Below, one piece after another: positions 1 through 11,803 of a DNA stretch of 64,000 nucleotides (position 1 is the first letter of the stretch; every line of letters starts with the position of its first letter). The notes beneath the pieces are model-generated. The model saw only the letters and a list, made by a program, of their open reading frames with translations. It searched no databases and was not told the origin of the DNA. The stretch comes from Rathayibacter oskolensis (GTDB lineage: Bacteria; Actinomycetota; Actinomycetes; Actinomycetales; Microbacteriaceae). The position numbers and the translations under genes are program-made. The stretch is from NCBI RefSeq assembly GCF_900177245.1, contig NZ_FXBM01000001.1, positions 1,054,001-1,118,000 of the forward strand, read 5' to 3'.

Positions 1-28
1 CCGCCCGTTCTCACGATCACCCCACTGA

Positions 29-277
<249 letters not shown>

Positions 278-279
278 TC

Positions 280-837
280 GTGTTCAGCACCGCTGTGAAC
301 ATCGCTGCGGAAGAAGGTGACGTTCCCGAGGTCATCCTGATCCCGGAGTTCTACGACTTCTTCTGGTCGGGGGTGATCTTCCTCATCCTCCTGTTCTTCT
401 TCTGGAAGCTGGTCCTGCCGCGCATCCAGAAGCTGCTCGACGACCGCTCCGCGGCCATCGAGGGGAACATCGCGAAGGCGGACGAGGCTCAGCGTCAGGC
501 TGAGGCAGCTCTCGAGAAGTACACCGCTCAGCTGGCCGAGGCTCGCGCCGAGGCCGGAGTGATCCGCGAGAAGGCGAACGCCGACGGCAACGCGATCGTG
601 GCGGCGAAGAAGGAGCAGGCGCAGGCCGAGGCCGAGCGCATCCTGCACAACGCGCACGCTCAGATCGAGGCGGACCGCCAGGCGGCCGTGGTCGCACTGC
701 GCTCCGAAGTCGGAACCCTCGCCATCGATCTCGCCTCCGGCGTCATCGGCGAGAGCCTCAACGACGACGCGAAGGCGTCCGCGATCGTGGACCGCTTCCT
801 CGCCGACCTCGAGGCCTCGGAGAAGGCGAACAGCTGA
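280..837 (+). CDS. atpF: ATP synthase Fo subunit b
   Basis: This is the peripheral stalk subunit b, 185 residues. A short N-terminal extension is followed by one membrane helix (about residues 27-46, VIFLILLFFFWKLVLP) and a long charged, alanine/glutamate-rich coiled coil that runs to the C terminus and binds delta. The GTG start lies two bases after the atpE stop without a clear ribosome site, which suggests translational coupling. The length is normal for actinobacteria, and no fusion with delta (as in mycobacteria) is present because a separate atpH follows. Confidence 0.96.
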   Translation: MFSTAVNIAAEEGDVPEVILIPEFYDFFWSGVIFLILLFFFWKLVLPRIQKLLDDRSAAIEGNIAKADEAQRQAEAALEKYTAQLAEARAEAGVIREKANADGNAIVAAKKEQAQAEAERILHNAHAQIEADRQAAVVALRSEVGTLAIDLASGVIGESLNDDAKASAIVDRFLADLEASEKANS

Positions 838-1631
838 TGGGCAGCGCGTCAAGGCAGGCACTCACGGCCGCGAAGGCGGAGCTCTCCGCCTTCAACGGCC
901 ACGTGCCGCTGGAGGCGGCGCAGCAGCTGTTCGAGGCCGCCCGGGTCATCGACGGTCAGGCGCAACTGCGCTCGGCCCTCTCGGACCCGAGCATCGATGC
1001 GGGCACCAAGCGCGCGCTCGTCTCCCGCGTGTTCGCGCGATTCGACGTCGCGGCCGTCCGGCTGCTGACGGTCATCGTCGGGCACCGCTGGTCGAGCCCC
1101 GCCGATCTCGTCGCCGGCATCGAGGAGGTCGGGGTGCGCGCCATCGCGACCGCCGCGGCTCCCGACGTGTCGATCGAGACGGAGCTGCAGGCCTTCGGGG
1201 CGGTCGTGTCCTCGGACGCCCAGCTCGAGCTGGCGCTGGGAAGCAAGCTTGCGGCCGCCGACTCCAAGGTGGCGCTCGTGCAGCGCCTCCTCGAGGGCAA
1301 GGCGTCGGCCGAGACGCTGGCGATCCTCCGTCAGCTGGTCGCGCACCCGCGCGGCCGCCGCATCCCCGAGCTGGTCCGTTTCGCAGCGGGCGTCGTCGCC
1401 GACCAGGGCGGTTTCACCATCGCCACGGTCTCGGTCGCGGCCCCGCTCGCCCCCGAGCAGCTCGACCGGCTCCGCTCGGCGCTCTCGCGCCAGTACAGCC
1501 GCCCCGTCTCCGTCAACGTGCTGATCGATCCCTCCCTGCTGGGCGGCATGCGTTTGCACGTCGGCGACGAGGTCATCGACGGAACCGTCTCCGCGCGGCT
1601 CTCCGACCTGAAGCTCCAGCTCGCGTCCTGA
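837..1631 (+). CDS. atpH: ATP synthase F1 subunit delta
   Basis: The delta subunit links the b stalk to the top of the F1 head. The protein is 264 residues, longer than the roughly 180 of enteric delta, as is common in actinobacteria. The C-terminal part carries the recognisable delta/OSCP end (SVNVLIDPSLLGGMRLHVGDEVIDGT). Its ATG overlaps the atpF stop by one base (TGATG), so the two are translationally coupled. A spacer of about 110 bases follows before atpA. Confidence 0.95.
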   Translation: MGSASRQALTAAKAELSAFNGHVPLEAAQQLFEAARVIDGQAQLRSALSDPSIDAGTKRALVSRVFARFDVAAVRLLTVIVGHRWSSPADLVAGIEEVGVRAIATAAAPDVSIETELQAFGAVVSSDAQLELALGSKLAAADSKVALVQRLLEGKASAETLAILRQLVAHPRGRRIPELVRFAAGVVADQGGFTIATVSVAAPLAPEQLDRLRSALSRQYSRPVSVNVLIDPSLLGGMRLHVGDEVIDGTVSARLSDLKLQLAS

Positions 1632-1742
1632 CGGGCGCACGTATCCTCAGGGAGCGGCTCGCGCCGCCTCCGACCCCGCACCATCCAGGTCAGGCCCCGA
1701 CGACCGCTTCGGCTCGCACGGACCCAACGAATAGGAATTCCC

Positions 1743-3380
1743 ATGGCAGATATCACCATCAGCCCGGATGAGATCCGCGACGCGCTGAAGGACTTCGTCT
1801 CGTCGTACGAGCCGGGCAAGGCCTCCACCACCGAGGTCGGCTACGTCATCGACGCCGCCGACGGCATCGCCCACGTCGAGGGTCTCCCCGGCGTCATGGC
1901 CAACGAGCTCATCCGCTTCTCGAACGGCGTCCTGGGTCTCGCCCAGAACCTCGACGAGAACGAGATCGGCGTCGTCGTGCTCGGCGAGTTCTCCGGCATC
2001 GAGGAGGGCATGGAGGTGACCCGCACGGGCGAGGTCCTCTCGGTCCCCGTCGGCGACGGCTACCTCGGCCGCGTCGTCGACCCGCTCGGCAACCCGATCG
2101 ACGGCCTGGGCGACATCGCGTCCGACGGCCGTCGCGCTCTCGAGCTGCAGGCGCCCGGAGTCATGTCGCGCAAGTCGGTGCACGAGCCGCTGCAGACCGG
2201 CATCAAGGCCATCGACGCGATGATCCCCGTCGGCCGCGGCCAGCGTCAGCTGATCATCGGCGACCGCCAGACCGGCAAGACGGCGATCGCGATCGACACG
2301 ATCATCAACCAGAAGGCCAACTGGGAGTCGGGCGACACGAACAAGCAGGTCCGCTGCATCTACGTCGCCATCGGCCAGAAGGGCTCGACCATCGCCTCGG
2401 TGAAGGGCGCGCTCGAGGACGCGGGAGCGATGGAGTACACGACGATCGTGGCGTCCCCCGCCTCCGACCCGGCCGGCTTCAAGTACCTCGCTCCCTACAC
2501 CGGTTCGGCCATCGGCCAGCACTGGATGTACGGCGGCAAGCACGTCCTGATCATCTTCGACGACCTGTCGAAGCAGGCCGAGGCCTACCGCGCCGTGTCG
2601 CTCCTCCTGCGCCGCCCGCCGGGACGCGAGGCGTACCCCGGAGACGTCTTCTACCTGCACTCCCGCCTGCTCGAGCGCTGCGCGAAGCTCTCCGACGAGC
2701 TCGGCGCGGGCTCGATGACCGGGCTCCCGATCATCGAGACCAAGGCGAACGACGTCTCGGCCTACATCCCGACCAACGTGATCTCGATCACCGACGGCCA
2801 GATCTTCCTCCAGTCCGACCTCTTCAACGCGAACCAGCGTCCCGCGGTCGACGTGGGCATCTCGGTCTCGCGGGTCGGCGGTGACGCCCAGGTCAAGTCG
2901 ATCAAGAAGGTCTCGGGAACGCTGAAGCTCGAGCTGGCGCAGTACCGCTCGCTCGAGGCGTTCGCGATGTTCGCCTCCGACCTCGACGCGGCCTCCCGCC
3001 GTCAGCTCGCCCGTGGCGCACGCCTCACCGAGCTGCTCAAGCAGCCGCAGTACTCGCCGTACCCCGTCGAGGAGCAGGTCGTCTCGATCTGGGCCGGCAC
3101 GAACGGCAAGCTCGACGAGGTGCCCGTCTCGGACGTCCTGCGCTTCGAGCGCGAGCTGCTCGACTACCTGGGTCGCAACACGCAGGTGCTCTCGACGCTC
3201 CGCGACACGAACGTCCTCTCGGACGACACCGTGGCCGAGCTCAACCGCGCCGTCGACGGCTTCAAGCTCGAGTTCCAGACCGGTGAGGGCAAGCCGCTCG
3301 CCTCGGTCGGACGCGAGGAGCACCAGGCGATCTCGGCCGACGAGGTCGGCCAGGAGAAGATCGTGAAGGGCCGCCGCTAA
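1743..3380 (+). CDS. atpA: ATP synthase F1 subunit alpha
   Basis: The non-catalytic nucleotide-binding subunit of the F1 hexamer, 545 residues. It shows the beta-barrel N-terminal domain, the P-loop GDRQTGKT at about residues 173-180, the signature [14 protein letters not shown], and the C-terminal helical domain. The ATG is preceded by AGGAA. The 111-base gap after atpH contains TATCCT at 1642-1647, which could be an internal promoter, but this is weak. Confidence 0.98.
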   Translation: MADITISPDEIRDALKDFVSSYEPGKASTTEVGYVIDAADGIAHVEGLPGVMANELIRFSNGVLGLAQNLDENEIGVVVLGEFSGIEEGMEVTRTGEVLSVPVGDGYLGRVVDPLGNPIDGLGDIASDGRRALELQAPGVMSRKSVHEPLQTGIKAIDAMIPVGRGQRQLIIGDRQTGKTAIAIDTIINQKANWESGDTNKQVRCIYVAIGQKGSTIASVKGALEDAGAMEYTTIVASPASDPAGFKYLAPYTGSAIGQHWMYGGKHVLIIFDDLSKQAEAYRAVSLLLRRPPGREAYPGDVFYLHSRLLERCAKLSDELGAGSMTGLPIIETKANDVSAYIPTNVISITDGQIFLQSDLFNANQRPAVDVGISVSRVGGDAQVKSIKKVSGTLKLELAQYRSLEAFAMFASDLDAASRRQLARGARLTELLKQPQYSPYPVEEQVVSIWAGTNGKLDEVPVSDVLRFERELLDYLGRNTQVLSTLRDTNVLSDDTVAELNRAVDGFKLEFQTGEGKPLASVGREEHQAISADEVGQEKIVKGRR

Positions 3381-3425
3381 CCGCGGCGCCCCGGCGATTC
3401 GTCACACAAGGACTACAGGAGACAC

Positions 3426-5865
<2,440 letters not shown>

Positions 5866-5867
5866 CC

Positions 5868-6131
5868 ATGGCCGGCACCCTGAAGGTCAGCGTCGTCTCC
5901 GCCAACGCGGAGGTCTGGGCGGGCGAGGCGAGGCAGCTCACGGCTCGCACCGTCGAGGGCGAGATCGGGATCCTCCCGGGTCACGAGCCGCTGCTCGCGA
6001 TCCTCGCCTCGGGTGAGGTCCGGGTGACGTCGGTGGACGGCACGCGCATCACCGCGCAGGCCGAGGACGGATTCCTCTCAGTCGAGAACGACGTCGTCAC
6101 GGTCGTCGCCCGCGAGGCGGCGCTCGCCTGA
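5868..6131 (+). CDS. atpC: ATP synthase F1 subunit epsilon
   Basis: The epsilon subunit couples the gamma shaft to the c-ring. At 87 residues it is a short form made of the N-terminal beta-sandwich only (KVSVVSANAEVWAGEARQ, then EGEIGILPGHEPLL). It lacks the C-terminal two-helix inhibitory domain of about 45 residues found in enteric epsilon. The ATG follows the atpD stop after two bases. It is the last gene of the operon, and a hairpin terminator follows at 6158-6192. Confidence 0.95.
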   Translation: MAGTLKVSVVSANAEVWAGEARQLTARTVEGEIGILPGHEPLLAILASGEVRVTSVDGTRITAQAEDGFLSVENDVVTVVAREAALA

Positions 6132-6157
6132 GTCACCGCCGCTCAGCGGCATCCGGA

Positions 6158-6192
6158 GGGGCCGGGCGATCACCACGATCGTCCGGCCCCTT
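6158..6192 (+). terminator. Terminator of the atp operon
   Basis: The 14-bp arms 6158-6171 and 6177-6190 pair with a single G-U wobble around a 5-base loop (ACCAC), and the stem is followed by TTCGT. The position 26 bases after the atpC stop fits an intrinsic terminator of the high-GC type with a poor U tract. Confidence 0.8.
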
Positions 6193-6229
6193 CGTCGTCC
6201 CCATCCCGTACGACCATGCGAGGAGATCC

Positions 6230-6982
6230 GTGCACGTCCTGCTGCCGCCGTCCGAGACGAAACGCGACGGCGGTTCGTCGACCTTCCACCTGGCGTCGCT
6301 CGCGTTCCCGGAACTGACCGAGCGCCGCCTCCTCCTCCGGGACGCGCTCGTCGAGCTGGCCGGCGACACGGACGCCTCTGCACGCGCCCTGAAGCTCGGT
6401 CCGCGGCAGCTGCCGGAGGTCGACCGCAACGCCGCACTCCTCACGGCGCCCGCGATGGCGGCGGTCGACCGCTTCGACGGGGTGCTGTTCGACGCGCTCG
6501 ACGCTGCCACCCTCGACCCGAGCGCCCGGGACGTGCTCGGACGGACGGTGATCATCCAGTCCGCGCTCTGGGGACCGGTCCGTGCGCTCGACGGGATCCC
6601 CGCCTACCGGTTGTCGCACGACTCGCGAGTGCCGGGATTCCCCCTGAAGCGCTGGTGGTCTGCTGACGCGTCTGCCGTCATCTCAGCGCTCCCGGGTCTG
6701 GTGCTGGATCTGCGGAGCGAGGCCTACGCGGCTCTCGCCCCGCTCGCACCGGGCGAGGGGAGGCACTTCGTCCGCGTCCGGTCGAGAGACTCCGCAGGTC
6801 GGCTGCGGAACCTGAACCACTTCAACAAGCAGGGCAAAGGACACTTCGTCCGCGCGCTCGTCGAGGACGGCTTCGCGGGCGATTCGCTCGAGGGTGTCTC
6901 CGAGTGGGCGGCAACGCGCGGCTTCGAGCTGTCTCGGAATGCCGAGACCGCGGAACTCGATCTGGTCGTGCAGGAGAGCTGA
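6230..6982 (+). CDS. yaaA: YaaA family peroxide stress protein
   Basis: A member of the UPF0246/YaaA family, 250 residues. The E. coli member limits intracellular free iron during peroxide stress and has a DNA-binding fold. Family hallmarks are the N-terminal LLPPSETK, a central WGPVRALDGIPAYRL, and the near C-terminal LNHFNKQGKG that resembles the family's FNK-rich motif. The GTG start has GCGAGGAG upstream. It is read alone after the atp terminator and converges on tag with only six bases between the two stops. Confidence 0.88.
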   Translation: MHVLLPPSETKRDGGSSTFHLASLAFPELTERRLLLRDALVELAGDTDASARALKLGPRQLPEVDRNAALLTAPAMAAVDRFDGVLFDALDAATLDPSARDVLGRTVIIQSALWGPVRALDGIPAYRLSHDSRVPGFPLKRWWSADASAVISALPGLVLDLRSEAYAALAPLAPGEGRHFVRVRSRDSAGRLRNLNHFNKQGKGHFVRALVEDGFAGDSLEGVSEWAATRGFELSRNAETAELDLVVQES

Positions 6983-6988
6983 CGGCTC

Positions 6989-7591
6989 TCACCGTGCGGA
7001 GGCGGCGCGGAAGCACCCCGTCAGGTGGTCGTCGACGAGGCCTGCGGACTGCATGAGGGCGTACATCGTCGTGGGCCCGACGAAGCGGAACCTCCGTGAT
7101 CGCAGTGCCTTCGACAGCTCGCGGGATGACGGAGTGGAGGTCGGGATGTCGCCTTGTCGCACGATCCGCTCTGTCACCGGGGAGTCGCGGAACGACCACA
7201 CGAGACGATCGAGCGCGCCGTCGCCCTCCTCCGCGAGCAGGACGAGGGCGGCCCGTGCATTGCCGATGGTGGCCAGGATCTTGGCCCGGTTCCGGATGAT
7301 GCCGGCATCGTCCATCAGCCGGTCGTCGTCCTCCTCGTCCATCCGCGAGACGATCTCGAGGTCGAAGCCGTGGAAGACCTCGCGGAAGCGCGGGCGCTTG
7401 CGCAGGATCGTGATCCACGACAGTCCGGCCTGGAACCCCTCGAGACAGATCTTCTCGAAGAGCTCGCGATCGCCGTGGAGGGGGATGCCCCACTCCTCGT
7501 CGTGGTAGCGCCGGTACTCGGGGTCGTCACCGCTCCACGCGCACCTGGTCCGGCCGTCCTCTCCGAGAACGAGGCCCTCTGCGGGACTCAT
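6989..7591 (-). CDS. tag: DNA-3-methyladenine glycosylase I
   Basis: Tag removes 3-methyladenine from DNA as the first step of base-excision repair. The protein is 200 residues with the family start RCAWSGDDPEYRRYHDEEWG, the active-site region GLSWITILRKR, and the C-terminal FVGPTTMYALMQSAGLVDDH. Its ATG overlaps the ogt stop by four bases (TCAT on the plus strand), so ogt and tag form a two-gene alkylation-damage repair operon on the minus strand. Confidence 0.95.
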   Translation of the reverse strand: MSPAEGLVLGEDGRTRCAWSGDDPEYRRYHDEEWGIPLHGDRELFEKICLEGFQAGLSWITILRKRPRFREVFHGFDLEIVSRMDEEDDDRLMDDAGIIRNRAKILATIGNARAALVLLAEEGDGALDRLVWSFRDSPVTERIVRQGDIPTSTPSSRELSKALRSRRFRFVGPTTMYALMQSAGLVDDHLTGCFRAASAR

Positions 7592-8082
7592 CGATGCGCG
7601 ATCCCCTCGTGATCGAGCAGCCAGGCCTTGGTAGCGATGCCCTCGCCGGCACTGAAGCCCGTGATGCGTCCGTCGCCCGCCAGGACGCGGTGGCAGCCGA
7701 CGATGATCGGGATGGGGTTCGCACCCACCGCACCGCCGATCGGTCGGCCCGACCGGAGTCTCCCCGTCGCAGCGCCCAGTGCGCCGTAGGACGTGATCTC
7801 GCCCCAGCCGACCCGCTGGAGCTCCTCCCAGATCTCGAGCTGGAACGCGGTGCCCCGGAGAACGAGCGGGAGGTCGAAGCGGCGTCGGGCGCCGTCGAAG
7901 TACTCGCCGAGTTGCGCGACTGCCGCCTCGAGGACGGGGAGGTCTGCGTCAGGCAGATGATCGTGGGGGAGCACGCCCTCCTTCTCGATGTCGAGGGAGA
8001 CGATCGACTCGCCGTCGCTGCCGATCTGGATGCGTCCGAGCGGGCTCGTCGTCCGGCGGACGTGGAGGGGAATCGTTCTCAT
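7588..8082 (-). CDS. ogt: Methylated-DNA--protein-cysteine methyltransferase
   Basis: This protein repairs O6-alkylguanine by transferring the alkyl group to its own cysteine. It has 164 residues with an N-terminal AGT-like domain and the C-terminal helix-turn-helix/active-site domain (ITSYGALGAATGR, then NPIPIIVGCHRVL). The active site reads GCHR where most family members have PCHR; the cysteine, histidine and arginine are intact, so activity is likely. It is the first gene of ogt-tag. TACCCT on the minus strand lies seven bases before the ATG, with no ribosome site, so the transcript is probably leaderless. Confidence 0.92.
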   Translation of the reverse strand: MRTIPLHVRRTTSPLGRIQIGSDGESIVSLDIEKEGVLPHDHLPDADLPVLEAAVAQLGEYFDGARRRFDLPLVLRGTAFQLEIWEELQRVGWGEITSYGALGAATGRLRSGRPIGGAVGANPIPIIVGCHRVLAGDGRITGFSAGEGIATKAWLLDHEGIAHR

Positions 8083-8088
8083 GCCACG

Positions 8089-8094
8089 AGGGTA
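8089..8094 (-). promoter_or_regulatory. -10 element of ogt-tag (leaderless)
   Basis: TACCCT on the minus strand; the A of the ogt ATG falls 7 bases beyond it, at the expected transcription start. Confidence 0.5.
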
Positions 8095-8170
8095 TCCGCG
8101 GCGAGAGGGTGTCCCTGGCGGGAATCGGACACCGGTGCAGAACGCCGGTGAACGCCTCCCTGGGGAGGGA

Positions 8171-8746
8171 TCAGCTGTTGAGGACGGCGACGGCGGCGTT
8201 GAGTGTCGTCGCGAAGAGCACCCAGGCGAGGTAGGGGACGAGCAGCGCCGCGGCGGGCTTGGAGTGCCGGGAGAAAGCGAGCAGCGTGAGGATGACCAGG
8301 ATGTCGAGGGCCACGATGATCGCCAGCGCGATCCAGAGAGCCGGCGCCCCGATGAAGGGATAGGCGCCGAAGAAGACCGGCGTCCAGAGGCAGTTCAGCA
8401 CCAGCTGCGCGACGTACAGGGTCAGCGCACGGCGGGACCCCTGCTCGGTCCGGCGCCGCCAGACGAGCCACGCCGCGACGGACATCAGCGTGTAGAGCAC
8501 GGTCCAGACCGGCCCGAAGAGGATGTTCGGCGGCGACCAGGGCGCCTTCGCGGCGGTCGCGTACCAGCCGTCCACGTTCTGGAGGGTGGACAGGGTCCCG
8601 AACGCGGCGACGGCGAAGGAGATCGCCAGGAACGCGACGAGGACGAGGGTGGAGGCGACTCCGCTCGAAGGTCCGGCGCCCGTCGAACTCCGGCGAGTCT
8701 CGCCGGTGCCTCTTCCGGAATCGAGCTGCGCGCCCCGTCGGCTCAT
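8171..8746 (-). CDS. TspO/MBR family membrane protein
   Basis: A homologue of the tryptophan-rich sensory protein/translocator protein, which binds porphyrins and related ligands in the membrane. The protein has 191 residues: about 40 variable residues (MSRRGAQLD...) and then five hydrophobic helices with the family signature PPNILFGPVWTVLYTLMSVAAW and the later LNCLWTPVFFGA. I chose the ATG at 8746 because GGGGAGA precedes it; a longer frame reaches 8881 but has no ribosome site. It is transcribed alone; the family is established but the ligand here is unknown. Confidence 0.85.
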   Translation of the reverse strand: MSRRGAQLDSGRGTGETRRSSTGAGPSSGVASTLVLVAFLAISFAVAAFGTLSTLQNVDGWYATAAKAPWSPPNILFGPVWTVLYTLMSVAAWLVWRRRTEQGSRRALTLYVAQLVLNCLWTPVFFGAYPFIGAPALWIALAIIVALDILVILTLLAFSRHSKPAAALLVPYLAWVLFATTLNAAVAVLNS

Positions 8747-8770
8747 CGGATCTCCCCTCGTCGTCCTCCG

Positions 8771-8776
8771 AGGGTA
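8771..8776 (-). promoter_or_regulatory. -10 element of the TspO gene
   Basis: TACCCT on the minus strand, 25 bases before the ATG; the short leader carries the ribosome site GGGGAGA. Confidence 0.4.
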
Positions 8777-8907
8777 GAGCCGTTCTGCGCACACGTCCCA
8801 GCACTTGCTCCAGCCGAGGAGATCGCGTAGCCGCCTCCACAGGCGGGACCCGCGCGAGCTCTCTCCAGCGGGCGTCGTCACCGGGCACTGTCGACGGCCG
8901 GCCGCGC

Positions 8908-8913
8908 CACGAT
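8908..8913 (+). promoter_or_regulatory. -10 element of the DUF4192 gene (leaderless)
   Basis: CACGAT with the ATG seven bases downstream and no ribosome site between them. Confidence 0.4.
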
Positions 8914-8919
8914 CTCCGC

Positions 8920-9846
8920 ATGACCCTCACAGCACTCGAGACGAGCCCTTCCTCCGACCATGTCCTCCGCTCCGTCCCCCTCCTCGTCGGCCACGAGCCT
9001 CGGGAGAGCCTCGTGCTGGTCCCGATGCGGGGCGGTCGAGCGACCGGTGCCCTCCGGTTCGATCTGCCCGACCACGACCCCGAGCCCTGCGTACGGGCCT
9101 ACATCGGGGCGCTCGGACGGTTCGGACGCGCCGAGGCCGCGCTCGCGGTGATCTACAGCGACCGTTCCCCGCGCTCCTGGTCGAGCGAGCTCGAGGGCGC
9201 CCTGCTCGCTCGCGCGAGGCGGGTGGGCCTCCGCGGATTCGACGTGGTCGTGGTCGGTCCCGCCGAGCGGATGGTGGATCGAGCGCTCGGAGCGCGTCGG
9301 TCCTCCGATCCGGGACCGACCGGATCCGCGCGCTCCGAACGGACCGGCGGACTGCTCCCCGTCGTCCGCCGCGAGACCGCGCTCGCCATCGCGGCCCAGG
9401 TCGACGTGCTCCTCGACAGGCACCCGCGCGCCGACCTGGGTGCGCAGGTGCGATCGAGTGTCGACGCTCTCCTGCGGCGAGCAGCCTCCGGACGCGGCGG
9501 TCAGCACCGACCGGGTCAGCTCGCGGCCCTCATCGTCTGCGCGCAGAGGCCGGAGTGGATCGAGCACGCCAGGAGGCTCGTGGCGACGACGGCCCCATCG
9601 CCGTCGGACGATCTGCTCGAGCTCATCGCAGTCGCCGCGGCATCCTCGCCCGCGACCGAGCGCGTCCCGGTGCTGGTGCTCCTCGCAGGACTGAGGTGGT
9701 CGGCGGGTCTCAGGGAGGACGCCGTTCAGCTCGCCGCGTGGGCGACCAGGTCGGATCCGCACGATCTCGGCGCGAGGATGCTGGAGGCAGCCCTCCACGG
9801 CACCGCCGAACGCTCGGAGCCGACTCGTGCGGATCGTGCAGCCTAG
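8920..9846 (+). CDS. DUF4192 family protein
   Basis: A 308-residue soluble protein of the actinobacterial DUF4192 family, recognised by its start (HVLRSVPLLVGHEPRESLVLVPM) and the motif RAYIGALGRFGRAEAALAVIYSD. A C-terminal helical part follows (residues about 220-300) that in the family includes the FDALLAAS-like region. No catalytic motif or membrane segment is visible, and no function is established to my knowledge. It stands alone and converges on the aminotransferase gene, 19 bases apart. Confidence 0.8.
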   Translation: MTLTALETSPSSDHVLRSVPLLVGHEPRESLVLVPMRGGRATGALRFDLPDHDPEPCVRAYIGALGRFGRAEAALAVIYSDRSPRSWSSELEGALLARARRVGLRGFDVVVVGPAERMVDRALGARRSSDPGPTGSARSERTGGLLPVVRRETALAIAAQVDVLLDRHPRADLGAQVRSSVDALLRRAASGRGGQHRPGQLAALIVCAQRPEWIEHARRLVATTAPSPSDDLLELIAVAAASSPATERVPVLVLLAGLRWSAGLREDAVQLAAWATRSDPHDLGARMLEAALHGTAERSEPTRADRAA

Positions 9847-9865
9847 GCCGTGGCTCGCCTCCGGG

Positions 9866-11308
9866 TCAGAGCCGCGACCAGGCCTCGGTCAGGACCCCGC
9901 GCAGGATCTGCTCGATCTCGTCGAACTCCTTCGGACCGATGGTCAGCGGGGGCGCCAACTGGACGACGGGGTCGCCCCGGTCGTCCGCTCGGCAGTACAG
10001 ACCTGCGTCGAAGAGCGCCTTCGAGAGGAACCCCCGCAGGAGTCGCTCGGACTCGTCGTCGTCGAAGGTCTCCTTCGTGGTCTTGTCCTTGACGAGCTCG
10101 ATCCCGAAGAAGTATCCGGCACCCCTGACGTCTCCCACGATCGGCAGATCGAGGAGCTTCTCGAGCGTGGCCCTGAAGACGGGGGAGTTCTCGCGGACGC
10201 GCTCGTTGAGCTTCTCCTCCTCGAAGATGTCGAGGTTCTCGAGAGCGACAGCAGCAGAGACCGGATGCCCGCCGAAGGTGTAGCCGTGCGGGAAGGACAC
10301 CTGACCGTGCCGGAACGGCTCGTAGATCCGGTCGCTCACGATCGTCGCCCCGATGGGGGAGTAGCCGCTCGTCATCCCCTTCGCGCAGGTGATCATGTCG
10401 GGGACGTAGCCGTACTCGTCGCACGCGAACATGTGGCCGATGCGTCCGAAGGCGCAGATCACCTCGTCCGAGACGAGCAGCACGTCGTGGCGGTCGCAGA
10501 TCTCGCGCACGCGCTGGAAGTACCCGGGAGGAGGCGGGAAGCAGCCACCCGAGTTCTGGACCGGCTCGAGGAACACGGCGGCGACCGTCTCGGGGCCCTC
10601 GAACTCGATCATCTCCTCGATGCGGTCCGCCGCCCAGACGCCGAACGCCTCGAGGTCGTCGCCGTGCTCGGGCGCGCGGTAGAAGTTGGTGTTGGGGACC
10701 CGGAAGCCGCCGGGCACGATCGGCTCGAACATCGCCTTCATCCCGGGGATGCCCGTGATCGCCAGCGCTCCCTGCGGAGTGCCGTGATAGGCGATGGAGC
10801 GCGAGATCACCTTGTGCTTGCCGGGCTTCCCCTGCAGCTTCCAGAAGTGCTTCGCGAGCTTGAAGGCGGTCTCGACCGCCTCGCCTCCACCCGTCGAGAA
10901 GAAGACGCGGTTGAGGTCGCCCGGAGCGTGATCGGCCAGTCGGTCGGCGAGCTCGATGGCCGACGGGGTCGCGTAGGACCAGAGTGGGAAGAACGAGAGC
11001 TCGGAGGCCTGCTTCGCGGCGGCCTCGGCGAGGCGCCTCCGGCCGTGCCCGGCGTTCACCACGAAGAGTCCCGAGAGCCCGTCGAAGTACTTGCGTCCCG
11101 TGCTGTCCCAGATGTGGTGGCCCTCTCCCCGGGTGATGATCGGGACTCCGGCGCCGGAGTCCATCACCGACTGGCGGGTGAAGTGCATCCACAGGTGGTC
11201 CTTGGCCTTCTTCTGCAGATCGGCGTCATCGACTCCGGCCGTCGAGTCGGTGCCGAGCACCGTCTCGCCGACCTCGAGGCCGGCCGTTGAAAATGCTGTA
11301 TCGGTCAT
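9866..11308 (-). CDS. Class III aminotransferase, probably polyamine/omega-amino acid type
   Basis: A PLP-dependent fold-type I aminotransferase of 480 residues. It shows GGGEAVETAFKLAK (phosphate-binding turn), AYHGT, the aspartate in VSDEVICAFGR, and the Schiff-base lysine in CAKGMTSGYSPIGA. The long N-terminal arm and the FTRQSVM...GVPIITRGEG region place it near putrescine/beta-alanine/omega-amino acid:pyruvate enzymes such as SpuC rather than ornithine or GABA enzymes. Its start follows the stop of the Lrp-type regulator after three bases, so the two are co-transcribed. The pot importer and two gabT genes nearby support a role in polyamine catabolism, which is an inference. Confidence 0.85.
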   Translation of the reverse strand: MTDTAFSTAGLEVGETVLGTDSTAGVDDADLQKKAKDHLWMHFTRQSVMDSGAGVPIITRGEGHHIWDSTGRKYFDGLSGLFVVNAGHGRRRLAEAAAKQASELSFFPLWSYATPSAIELADRLADHAPGDLNRVFFSTGGGEAVETAFKLAKHFWKLQGKPGKHKVISRSIAYHGTPQGALAITGIPGMKAMFEPIVPGGFRVPNTNFYRAPEHGDDLEAFGVWAADRIEEMIEFEGPETVAAVFLEPVQNSGGCFPPPPGYFQRVREICDRHDVLLVSDEVICAFGRIGHMFACDEYGYVPDMITCAKGMTSGYSPIGATIVSDRIYEPFRHGQVSFPHGYTFGGHPVSAAVALENLDIFEEEKLNERVRENSPVFRATLEKLLDLPIVGDVRGAGYFFGIELVKDKTTKETFDDDESERLLRGFLSKALFDAGLYCRADDRGDPVVQLAPPLTIGPKEFDEIEQILRGVLTEAWSRL

Positions 11309-11311
11309 CGG

Positions 11312-11791
11312 TTACCGCGTTCCCCAGTTGTAGAACTGCTTGTGAAGTTTGAGATAGACGAAGGTCTCGGTCGAGAGCACGCCCGGGAGCGAGCGGATCT
11401 CCTGGTTGAGGAGCGCGATGAGGTCGTCGTCGTTCTCGCAGACGACCTCCGCGAGGATGTCGAAGGTGCCGGCGGTCAGGACCACGTAGTCCACCGCGGG
11501 GATCGCCGCGAGTCGGTCGGCGACGTCGCGCGTGTCACCGGTGACCCTGACTCCGATCATCGCCTGGCGGTAGAAGCCGAGCTGCATCGGGTCGGTGACG
11601 GCGACGATCTGCATCACCCCCGACTCCGTGAGCTTCTGGACCCGCTGTCGCACAGCCGCCTCGCTCAGACCGACGGCCTTGCCGATCTCGGCGTACGAGC
11701 GCCGCCCGTCGGCCTGCAGCTGCTCGATGATCGCCTTCGACACGTCGTCGAGCTGGATCGGGCGCTGGGTGGGAGGGCGGGAAGGGCTCAT
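11312..11791 (-). CDS. Lrp/AsnC family transcriptional regulator
   Basis: A 159-residue feast/famine regulator. The N-terminal winged helix-turn-helix (residues about 12-60, DDVSKAIIEQLQADGRRSYAEIGKAVGLSEAAVRQRV) is followed by the RAM ligand-binding domain (about residues 75-155). It precedes and is co-transcribed with the aminotransferase, and so probably controls it in response to an amino acid or polyamine-derived signal. CAGAAT sits seven bases before the ATG, which suggests a leaderless transcript. Confidence 0.93.
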   Translation of the reverse strand: MSPSRPPTQRPIQLDDVSKAIIEQLQADGRRSYAEIGKAVGLSEAAVRQRVQKLTESGVMQIVAVTDPMQLGFYRQAMIGVRVTGDTRDVADRLAAIPAVDYVVLTAGTFDILAEVVCENDDDLIALLNQEIRSLPGVLSTETFVYLKLHKQFYNWGTR

Positions 11792-11797
11792 GCGACG

Positions 11798-11803
11798 ATT
11801 CTG
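11798..11803 (-). promoter_or_regulatory. -10 element of the Lrp-aminotransferase operon (leaderless)
   Basis: CAGAAT on the minus strand, with the ATG at +7. The remaining 219 bases up to the PP2C gene hold a possible PP2C promoter and otherwise nothing I can recognise. Confidence 0.4.

Noticed and set aside
1642-1647. TATCCT before atpA as an internal promoter
   Set aside because: It has no -35 support and sits in an operon spacer; kept only as a remark in the atpA entry.
8083-8170. tRNA-like end (GGAATCGGACACC) between ogt and tspO
   Set aside because: No cloverleaf can be built around it; the resemblance is only a short string.
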